Positions 56,255 to 64,000 of a stretch of DNA of 64,000 nt are shown piece by piece. Position numbers and translations under genes: made by a program. Source of the stretch: Deroplatys truncata (taxonomy: Eukaryota; Arthropoda; Insecta; Mantodea; Mantidae). The stretch covers positions 203,461,565-203,525,564 of the forward strand of contig CM060988.1 in the NCBI GenBank assembly GCA_030765065.1, written 5' to 3'. The stretch's first letter is position 1; every line of letters begins with the position of its first letter. Below the pieces are notes generated by a model. It was not told the origin of the DNA. It ran no database searches and saw only the letters and a program-made list of their open reading frames with translations.

Positions 56255-57210
56255 GCGTGTCCAGGCTATATGTTTAACATTACAAAGTTTTTATAACTTT
56301 AATGTGATTAGTAGGTCTCTTATTATTGATGATTGCAACAATGAGAATGTGCAAAGATGGCGACGTGGTCACAATGTCAGAAGGTTTTCTGTGCTCTTGG
56401 AATGGCTAAAACAAAATCTGTGAAGCATGTACAACAAAATTTTCACCATGAATTTAACCTTTACTGTGATGACGATGTCCCCTCTTATGTAAGCATTATG
56501 AAATGGGACAGTTTTCATTAGTGCACACCACACATTTAATTTTGGTGAGTCCCTTTTGAGTTCATGAAACACCCCAGATACGACAATTATGTCTGTTAAC
56601 TTTCCCATTCACATGGAAAGTTGCTTCATCAGAGAAGCACACTTTATCCAGGAAAACACTGCGGCGAATGTCTTGTTTGTTTTTGTGCAGGTGTAACTGA
56701 ATCTTATAGGTCTGGAACATAATCTTTTGTGGACTGCATCATGAACCTTAGACCGAGGAATGGCAAGTTCTATACTGGCATGTCGAATTGACTTCTTTGG
56801 GTTTCTTACGAAGGCAATATGAATCCTTTCTACAGACATGTTCCGTTTGCTGTGTGTTCCATGTGTAGACAAAAGACTACCAGTTATTCGTAACTGTCTG
56901 TCTCATTTCATAATGCTTGCTTAGGAGGGGACATTGTCGTGACGGCAAAGTTAAATTCATGGCGAAAATTTCTTTGTACACGCTATACAGATTTTCTATC
57001 AGCCATTCCAAGGACACAAGAAACCTTCTGTTATGATGTCCATGTTGCCATCTTTGCACATTCTAATGTAACCTAATAGTGGAACATTGTTGCAATCATA
57101 AATGGCAAGAGGCATACCAATCATATTGTCTTTTTTTTTTATCTGGATCTGATACACCTAAAGTTATAAAAGTTTGTAATCTCAAACATATAGGCTGGAC
57201 ACCCTGTGTG
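56255..57210 (-). mobile_element. Non-autonomous IS630/mariner-type element with long TIRs
   Basis: The two ends are inverted copies over roughly 260 bp: about 56255-56515 and 56893-57210, the right one slightly longer. The outermost match is 'gtgtccag(g/c)ctatatgttt' and the inner match starts 'atgtgcaaagatgg'. TA lies next to both ends (56253-56254, 57211-57212). The middle (56520-56880) holds only a transposase remnant. Confidence 0.8.
56530..56872 (-). pseudogene. Transposase HTH remnant in the long-TIR element
   Basis: From 56840 down it reads MSVERIHIAFVRNPKKSIRH, then [20 protein letters not shown], the second half of an IS630/mariner DNA-binding domain (family form SVERVRQTFLRSPKKSTRRA). 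Then comes [12 protein letters not shown]-type sequence in another frame, and [17 protein letters not shown] runs into the left TIR. The catalytic centre past that point is missing, so an internal deletion created this short element. Confidence 0.75.
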
Positions 57211-57215
57211 TATAT

Positions 57216-57792
57216 TGTAACACCCTACCGGGGATAGCTACCCCGCAGTAGTTGGTTACACTAAAGGGGGTTGATAGCTCAGAGGTAGGGGGATGCATCG
57301 GTACTGTGGTGGTAGGTAGGTAGGTAGGTAGCAGGCTGGGGGCGGCGCTCCAGGATGTGGGTAGTTAATTAATGCACAGGGGATGCATTGACCCAATAAA
57401 TTGTATTATTGTTTCGCGTGAGTACATTTGGGGGCCGTAGACAGGCCACTCAAACTGGGTGAAGCCCGTGTAAGCAGGACTTAAAGCAGATGCATCCTTA
57501 CCTATTTAACTCTGTCGGGATGGCGACTCGAGTACGGAAGGCAGAACACGGGTTGTCGATGATACAATTCACCCTCTCTCCTTATTCACATTATCGTTTC
57601 ACGACCTGTCTTGGTTCCCTCACACTCTTCACGATTCCGGCCCAGTGAGCCAGACCCCCATAGTATAAATACATTCGGAAGTGCTGACTTCGCATTCCTT
57701 AGCGTGCCCATGTTAAGGTAACTGCGTTTCAACACTTTCTGTTTGGTTAACCTCATCTGACGTAATCCCGGTGCTCAACCTGATTCGCTGCA
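57216..57792. mobile_element. Solo LTR of an LTR retrotransposon (fossil)
   Basis: It begins TGTAACACCC and ends CGCTGCA, the usual TG...CA borders, with a 4-bp duplication ATAT on both sides (57212-57215, 57793-57796). A TATA-like box lies at 57664-57671 and a small GTAG microsatellite at 57311-57331. It is G+C-richer than the neighbours. A 4-bp duplication favours the Ty3/Gypsy group. There is no internal region, so it is a solo LTR left by recombination. It looks whole as an LTR, and probably of moderate or young age because the borders and duplication are intact. Confidence 0.65.
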
Positions 57793-57903
57793 ATATATAC
57801 AGAGTGTCATGCAACTTTTTTTCTTTCCTTCCTTAACCTTGGCACAGGAAAATAAACACTTTTTGTTAGGAAACCAAAAGACTGAATAAATAGCATTAAA
57901 TTA

Positions 57904-58063
57904 CGTTGATATTGTAATGAAAAGAAGCTAGAAACAGTGATGTGTATTGAATTTATTTAAAGGTGAGTCGGAATTGTTACACTAACATCACTTAAGTTTA
58001 CTCACTTAAGTGAGTAAACTTAAGTGATGTTAGTGTAACAATTCCGACTCACCTTTAAATAAA
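57904..58063. mobile_element. PLE-derived hairpin element, type A
   Basis: A perfect-looking palindrome ('tttatttaaaggtgagtcgg...' and its complement) is centred at 'ctcacttaagtgag' near 58010. The one-sided leader 'gtaatgaaaagaagctagaa' is shared with the 7442 fold-back. A 12-bp duplication (agcattaaatta) lies at 57892-57903 and 58064-58075. The arms are the last 55 bp or so of the PLE at 7442-8462, so this is that element reduced to its 3' tail. Confidence 0.88.
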
Positions 58064-58078
58064 AGCATTAAATTAGTT

Positions 58079-58462
58079 GGCGGCGCCGTGGCCGAGCGGT
58101 TAGACCGCTCGCCTCCCACCAAAGCAGCCCGGGTTCAATCCCAGGGACCTGCATGTGGGATTTGTGGTGGACGAAGCGGCGTCTGGGCGGGTTTTCTCCG
58201 GGTTCTCCGGTTTCCCCCGCCATTCATTCCACCAACTGCTCCATCATCACCTTTCCTTTCATACATTTCACCAACATTTCGTTTCATCTACTTCCTTCAT
58301 CCCATACCAGGCATCGGGCTGATCACCCATCCTGGATGTTCTGTCTGATCCATGAGTGTCTGCTCCTCGACGGGCCTCTGACCCCAGGCACCCGCTTGTA
58401 AGTCCTGGGGGGTGTAAGTCCTACATAAGAGGAGGGTAAACAGATAATGAATGAATGAATGA
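58079..58462 (+). mobile_element. tRNA-derived SINE-2, full length
   Basis: The head 'ccgtggccgagcggttagac' (A box, Leu/Ser-tRNA-like) and 'cccgggttcaatccc' (B box) give a pol III promoter. A body with 'gggttttctccgggttctcc' follows, then a (TGAA)n tail at 58446-58462. A 12-bp duplication (attaaattagtt) flanks it at 58067-58078 and 58463-58474. Its left duplication overlaps the hairpin's duplication, so it inserted after the hairpin. It is G+C-rich compared with all neighbours. The ORFs through it are accidental. Confidence 0.92.
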
Positions 58463-58561
58463 ATTAAATTAGTTCTGATGATCGCCTACTACTCATAAGG
58501 TTAGTTAAACTTTGTAAGTAAATGTTAACAAAATTAACCAAGAATGAAGTTGTCTAAATAA

Positions 58562-58708
58562 TTTAAAATAGAGAGTTGAGGGTTGTTACACTACATCACT
58601 ATGATAGTGATTGTTGTTGTTGTTAGTGATAGTGTAACAACCCTCAACTCTCTATTTTAAATTATGACACATCACTGTTACAAGCTTCTAAATCTTCAAA
58701 AATTGAGC
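58562..58708. mobile_element. PLE-derived hairpin element, type B, inverted
   Basis: Arms 'aaaatagagagttgagggtt' and complement, with a short (TTG)n loop near 58609-58620. The leader ('gaagatttagaagcttgtaa' in reverse complement) is on the right, so the element is inverted relative to 5129. A 12-bp duplication (ttgtctaaataa) lies at 58550-58561 and 58709-58720. No ORF. Confidence 0.88.
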
Positions 58709-58720
58709 TTGTCTAAATAA

Positions 58721-59049
58721 CTTAATAATTGCACAACCCATCTGAAGTTCTCCTAGAAATTTCAAGCATTGAAATGAAAAACTGTGGTGTGTGGATAATT
58801 TTGAATGATGAAATATGCTGGAAAAAAAAAAATCTGCATTCACACAACTTTCTTTACAAATGATAAATTCACATACATCTATTATATATTATACTATTCA
58901 TATAAAAAGCAGTTTTTCTATCCTCACTGCTGTACATGTGATATATTTTTACCTTGGAATTATTTCAAGTTAAGGTTTCAGCATGTGGAAACACCATTTA
59001 AATGTTCATTTGTGGTGATAAACTCTTAGAAAATAAAGGGGGAAAAGTA
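58721..59049. other. Spacer
   Basis: AT-rich, nothing recognised. Confidence 0.35.
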
Positions 59050-59440
59050 AAGATCATGAACTTTCAAGCGTTTTGGTTAGGGAATACTGGGAAAAGTCTA
59101 AACATGTAAATTGAGTATTTTGAAAACCGCTAATGCTATGAAAAAACTTGACACCATTGTTTTTTGTTTTTTTTAATTTTATGTTGTAGATAACTTATGA
59201 TGTACATTTTATTTCTCATGTGAATATATTAAAAATTTGGTATTTTAATCAAAATCGTTGGAGCTGTTTATGAGAAAATAAAGAACGTTTTTCATGTAAA
59301 GGGTAGTATGGGGTGAATGTTTAACTTAAATAGCAAATTTGGCGTAATTCTTTTTTCATTCTTTTGGGTTGAGGGATCCCAAAACAACAATGGTATGCAA
59401 TGCTTCCTCTACCAGAATACGTGGGTAGTAGAGAAAGAAA
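59050..59440 (+). repeat. DRa repeat, partial
   Basis: Carries 'attttaatcaaaatcgttgg', 'catgtaaagggtagtatggg' and the terminal 'gggtagtagagaaagaaag'. Internally deleted compared with 20030. Confidence 0.68.
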
Positions 59441-60219
59441 GGGAAAGCCTGAAATTGTGAGGTATAATTACAAAAGAATGTGAATTTCAAAATAGTTAAA
59501 AGGCCAGATATTCTGTTTGTTTGTTCTCAATAAGGCAAAGAAAGACAATGAGCATGCACACATGTAAGCCCAGAATGACACGTGCTGGCAAACCTTTACT
59601 CGATTTTGTTTGCGCTACTTGTTATTTTCCTTCCTAGGACTTCCATCATTTACTGTGTTAATAAAATGCATAATTCATTACTGCTTTTGTGATTTGATTT
59701 TGTAACTATTGCACTTTAAAGGAATTTTGGCTTATAATTAATATAATCACATAAAATGATATGAAATTTTGATGAAAAAACTTATCTGTTTTGTGTAATT
59801 TTGACTTGTTATAAAATTAATGCGCTGAATGTGGTCAAGAGAAAGTTTTATTTTTTTCTTCTTTTTATCACTATAAATTCTGTTTTCTACTGTTTTTAAA
59901 AATTTTAGCCACTTTACTTTGTTTTATAGCACCAAAATTATTTTTTCATTTTTGCTGAAAATGTGGCATATGTAAAATGCTTTCAGTAAGCAGAAGTACG
60001 TCCATAGAAGACTGTGGGATATATCTATAAAAACAATACAATGCACAAGACCAACACAGAGCCTATAGGAATAGATGAAAAACCCTGTCCTTTCAGACAG
60101 ACATACGTTATAAAGGGGAGGGATTTTTATATTCATATCACACAATTTCAAGTATGATTCATTGAATATGAATACCAGAGGACATTTTTGTTCCTTTGTT
60201 GCAAACTCAGGGGACTAAA
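59441..60219. other. AT-rich spacer
   Basis: No coding or repeat recognised. Confidence 0.4.
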
Positions 60220-60509
60220 GCTGGGATTACAATGAACTTAACACTACATAATGTGAGAGTCTAACACATTGTATTAAATGAAGCTATTTAGGGTTGGCTT
60301 AACCTGACTTACTCTGTCAAGGTCAAACTTTTCCTTCCTGTTACATTAAGTTGGATGTCACATGACTTAAATTTGAACCAATTGGTTTGGAGTAATAAAA
60401 ACAACTAAGAATCAGAATCATTCCAGTTACATCCGAACTAGAACTTCAGTAGCACCATTTTTTAACTTTACGTTATGTCTCATTTCATTAAGTTCATTGT
60501 AATCCCAGC
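60220..60509. mobile_element. MITE, 290 bp
   Basis: The TIRs are identical for 22 bp, starting GCTGGGATTACAATGAACTT at both ends. A 5-bp direct repeat CTAAA flanks it (60215-60219, 60510-60514). There is no ORF. A partial relative lies inside the Harbinger element at 16590-16812. The superfamily is uncertain: the 5-bp duplication does not fit Harbinger (3 bp), Tc1 (2 bp) or hAT (8 bp). Confidence 0.85.
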
Positions 60510-60659
60510 CTAAAAGGCAAGGCCTAAAGTAAAACTTAATAAACTTTAGGGGATGGGAAGTTACATAAAACAGCAAATTTCCATCTGAACTTTGTTATCA
60601 AGTAATATTTTTGGTATGATTTTGACAAAACTGGTACCCTTGAATTTTTGAATATGGAA
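60510..60659. other. Spacer
   Basis: No feature recognised. Confidence 0.3.
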
Positions 60660-62380
60660 GAGTTACTTACTACAAATACACTTGATGAAAGTGGAGTCAA
60701 CCTAAACACCCTTAATAGCTTCACTCACCTATTTATTTTGCAGAACATGTATCGTGAGCATAAGCTCACATCATCAGCTGCCTGTTGGATCGACTGTTGA
60801 GTCATATTGATGAAATGTTGGGTGTTCTCTGGTGACCTATGGATGAAACTAAATAGAGGGTTGTCTGTTTCTGGCAAATCAAAGTTCATGATGCAGTTTT
60901 CAAACTTCTTTATATAAATCTTCTCCCATACTTCAAGCTCTGGGTTTTTGGGTTGGGTTCAGCAACTGGATACTGGTGTCTATTTCATGGTTTTGAGTCC
61001 AAAAGTGAAAAGCAACTGCTGATTTGTTGGTCTGTTTGAACTTTGTGCAACGCTGGCGTTCTTGAAGTAGGTGCATAAGTTCCTTTTTGTTTTTCTGATG
61101 TAAACCTTATCGCAATTTTCACATTGGATCTGGTAGATTCGTGACTTTTTGTTCTGGGGTTGTCTGGGATGGACAACTTGGAGTTATCCATGTTGCCGAG
61201 TTGTCCATGTTGAAGTTAGCCAGAATATATAGCCTCCCCAAAATCTGCCAGCTCTGAACAACATGAGGCTGATCATCCATTAAATAAACGCTCCCTCTTA
61301 TCGCCTTGCCAGCTGGTTGTTTCACCAATTTCAAGCATTGCCACAGCATCAGAAACTCCCTATATGTTCAAAGTGTGGTATAGATACGCTGATGACATAT
61401 TTGCAATAGTAAAACACAAACACACAGAGGACAACTCTCAAGCTTTTAAACTTACAGAACCTATCCATTCAATTCACAATGGAGATAGCTACCGACAACT
61501 CCTTAGCTTTCCTGGACCTCAAATTAATGAAGATTTCAGACAGGATAGAATTCGGAATACATAGAAAACCCATGCATACAGATAATTCCATCAAAGCACA
61601 CAAAGAAGCAGCATTCAACAGCATGGCTCACAGATTAATCAACATCCCCCTCAACAGAAATGAATAGTACAAAGAATATCAACACATTGTAAAATCTGCA
61701 GTAGAGAATGGATTCAGCCAGGAAATGTAGATAGGAAAATACGTAAATTCAAAAGACAAAAATGCATCAAGCAGGTGACCACACTTTCTAACACAGCAGA
61801 AAAGATCAACTTCAGTAAATTCACATACCACCCAGGTTTCTCAAAAATTTTAGAAAATATTCAAGAATCACAACATTATCCTGACACCTTGCAACAAATT
61901 TAGCATCAATCTCATTAAAGCAAGAAAATCTGATCCCATACACCAGGACAAAAAGTCAGGAATCTACTGGATCCAATGTGAAAATTGCAAGAAGGTTTCC
62001 ATTGAAAAAACACAAAGGAACATGGCATCCGCTTCAAGAAACACCAGCGCTGCGTAAAGCTCAAACAGACCGACAAATCAGCAGTTATTGAAACCACTCC
62101 AAAAACCCAAAGAGCTTGAAATATGGGAGATGATTTACATAAAGGAGTTTGAAAACCGCATCATGAACTTTGATTTACCAGAAGCAGACAACCCTCTATT
62201 TAGTTTCATCCATAGGCCACCAGAAGACACCCCAGGCTTTCAACAATACAACTCAAGAGTTGGTTTGACAGTCAACAGCTGCCCATGCTCACGATACATG
62301 TTCAGCAAAATAAATAGATGAGTGAAGCTAGTAAGAGTGTTTATGTTGATTCCACTTTCATCAAGTGTATTTTATTAATT
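60660..62380. mobile_element. Inverted PLE pair with RT and GIY-YIG remnants
   Basis: The left copy is on the minus strand (about 61200 down to 60660), the right on plus (about 61346 to 62380). Each ends with 'gtgaagct(a)...ttgattccactttcatcaag'-type sequence, outward. The left arm has a terminal motif CTGATGA (complement of 60771-60777), a tgagc/gctca helix and GATAC in place of GAAAC. The right copy is longer and includes RT. A short unrelated or rearranged segment joins them (61200-61346). Many stops; old. Confidence 0.82.
61350..62250 (+). pseudogene. PLE reverse transcriptase C-terminal half and GIY-YIG region, broken
   Basis: VWYRYADDIFAIVKHKHTED carries the RT catalytic YADD box. In the next frame come TDNSLAFLDLKLMKISDRIE, then FGIHRKPMHTDNSIKAHKEA and AFNSMAHRLINIPLNRNE, the PLE RT thumb region. 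Then FSKFTYHPGFSKI is the linker also seen at 7833. The nuclease GIY block is frameshifted (SGIYWIQCENCKK-like near 61960). After it come LEIWEMIYIKEFENRIMNFD and LPEADNPLFSFIHRPPED. This is the only RT sequence of a PLE in the window. Not functional. Confidence 0.85.
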
Positions 62381-62849
62381 GCTTCACTGTGTGCGATTCC
62401 ACTCTTTTTGGATACTTACTACAATTTTTAAAAACTTCCACCTATATTTTCAGCCCTTTATGTAGAAATGTGCACTGTTTAGCTCTTTGGTCAAAATATA
62501 CAATTATACTATATGGCATGACAAAAATCTAACTTCCAAAAACTATTCAACCCCTACATAAACTGCACCAAACAACCAATTGTAACCGAAATGTGTGCAC
62601 TTATATTATAGGACTTTTAAAAAATTATGGGCTACTGTAAACAAGCTATCCATCATATTTTCAACCTGCTATGTATTAATCTGCACCATTTAACCAGTCT
62701 GGACAAAACGTGGAATATCATTTTAGATCTCGGGGTAAATAATAGGTTACTTTTTATGGCCTTGTGAGCAGATTCAAAGTGTTAACAGATTTTCGCTACG
62801 GACATGACAAAGCATTAAATTCTATTACATTATGTTGTAACTTGAATGT
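62381..62849. other. AT-rich spacer
   Basis: No feature recognised. Confidence 0.35.
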
Positions 62850-63400
62850 ACCATGCAACGATAGGTCAGCTTACTGTGTGTCTCTGCATCATTAATCCCC
62901 CTTCACTGGGCTGCACAAAATGCATAGTATGCAAATTTAAAATTTGGTTGCACTACTAGCGACTTCTAATAACCAGGACACAAACATTCAGTAAGGGATG
63001 ACATTAATTGTAAGGTCAACTCCTTCATATAAATTATTTAATTTGCATACTATAGCTGTGGGATGTAAGTTTCCCATTTTTTGTGACAGTTATTGTTTAT
63101 AGTTGATGTTATGAAGCATAAAATATGGGCTAGTAATGTGTGTATAGCCTAGGAAGTGGTGATTTTCGCTTTAATATGTGTGTATTGTTTTAACAGGAAG
63201 AATTTCAGCATATGTGAGAAGTACTACCAGGTCTCCAAGGGTTGTTATTAAACCAAATTCCCATTTGTTTTGAATACATTTACTGCACTGAACATTTTAC
63301 GTATTCTAAATTTAATGTCAGAAAATTATTATGCTTTGCTGGAGGAGGGAAAGTTTAATGGGTTTCAGTTTCAGAAAGTTAGCAAGTATGTTATTTTCAA
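62850..63400 (+). repeat. DRe dispersed repeat, second copy
   Basis: 62850-63060 matches 22690-22890 and includes one unit of the 119-bp array sequence ('cccccttcactgggctgc', 'agcgacttctaataac'). 63275-63400 matches 24745-24880. The segment between (63061-63274) shows no match to 22891-23465. A splice-like 'ttttaacag' at about 63195 precedes a short ORF I do not accept as an exon. Confidence 0.65.
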
Positions 63401-64000
63401 ACTTTTATTTATACAGTGATCTGTGCAATGCTGGTTAAGACAGTAATAATTAATAATAACGATAAGGGTTTGTTCATGTGTCATGCCACACAGAAAATCA
63501 AACATCCTAAAAAAATTCTATTTTCTAAGAATTCAGACTAAGAGGAAACATGGTTGTAAGCCCTCATATTAGTATACTTTGTTATAACTGTCTGTATGTT
63601 GCACATCTTTTTTGGAAAAAAACACATTCAGAGTGAATTTGAGGATAGTTTATGGCAGACACAAAATTTGATATGTGTGGGGGAGGAGGTGTTTTATCAC
63701 AAAATCCAATGATGGGCTTGCCCCACCTTGCAGTGTTGTCTAGTTAAGACATTGTGAAATCATGCTGTAAACCCCTTGATGCAAATATCATTTGCGCCCA
63801 CAAAATTCACTTGCACTCCAGGAAAAAGAATAACCTGTTCATGAAGAGCATTTATTTTCGAAGCTTGCAGTCTAAAAACCAACTTGCTATGTTAACTGGT
63901 TGCAGAGACATGGACTTACACTGAACTCCTCTTTTAAAAAGGGATTCTGCTAAGAAGCTTTAAAGTTCTCTGTCAAACTCTCTTTGTGCTGCTTTTATTT
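63401..64000. other. AT-rich spacer to window end
   Basis: No supported coding, splice pair or known repeat seen. Confidence 0.4.

Noticed and set aside
58079-58150. tRNA gene (Leu/Ser-like) at the start of SINE-2
   Set aside because: A and B boxes are present, but the sequence runs on into a 384-bp body with a TGAA tail and 12-bp duplications, so it is a SINE head.
58088-58401. Two overlapping plus-strand ORFs of about 85 codons
   Set aside because: Both are translations of SINE-2.
63195-63270. Short exon after 'ttttaacag'
   Set aside because: Three frames give only very short peptides and it lies within a repeat copy; no donor or supported stop context.

Overview
The window is AT-rich animal DNA, most likely from an arthropod. 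Short exons with consensus splice sites lie in very long introns and spacers, and the sequence is packed with Tc1/mariner-type transposons, Penelope-like elements (PLEs) carrying GIY-YIG endonucleases, tRNA-derived SINEs and an RTE-like LINE. A cockroach or termite type of genome would fit, but that is a guess. There are no operons, rRNA genes, CRISPR arrays or convincing free-standing tRNA genes.

Host genes appear only as pieces. A terminal coding exon (243-420, +) closes one gene. An internal exon (25083-25276, +) and a terminal exon (33571-33690, +) have matching reading phase and probably close a second gene across an intron of about 8.3 kb. A possible exon (43723-43810, +) is in phase with a good terminal exon (48909-49021, +). 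A clean 82-nt exon (53603-53684, +) belongs to another gene. A coding-looking minus-strand stretch (35129-35776) resembles midasin only weakly. None can be named with confidence.

Transposon layout: 0.6-1.4 kb inverted PLE pair; 2.3 kb SINE-like; 3.59-5.75 kb Tigger/pogo element carrying a SINE and a hairpin element; 6.23-9.88 kb Tc1-like element split by a PLE fold-back and a mariner; 12.4-14.4 kb mariner fossils; 14.4-17.7 kb LINE split by a PIF/Harbinger element; 18.26-19.73 kb mariner split by a SINE; 21.2-22.8 kb 119-bp tandem array; 23.47-24.73 kb mariner-like element; 26.19-27.46 kb second copy of the 8.54 kb mariner; 29.99-31.45 kb Tc1-like; 48.0-48.6 kb PLE fold-back; 54.26-55.49 kb mariner; 56.26-57.21 kb long-TIR element; 57.22-57.79 kb solo LTR; 57.9-58.7 kb two hairpin elements around a SINE; 60.22-60.51 kb MITE; 60.66-62.38 kb inverted PLE pair. 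Five unclassified dispersed repeats, called DRa to DRe here, fill more space. DRa (about 850 bp) is the most abundant.

The most interesting signal is the PLE set. Seven loci have two copies of the PLE 3' end joined head to head with both 3' ends pointing outward. Three of these are bare hairpins of about 150-170 bp with no coding sequence, yet they have their own 12-15 bp target-site duplications and a shared one-sided leader. The PLE 3' ends also carry CTGATGA...GAAAC cores like hammerhead ribozymes. This looks like a lineage of PLE-derived palindromes that moves by using a PLE's machinery.
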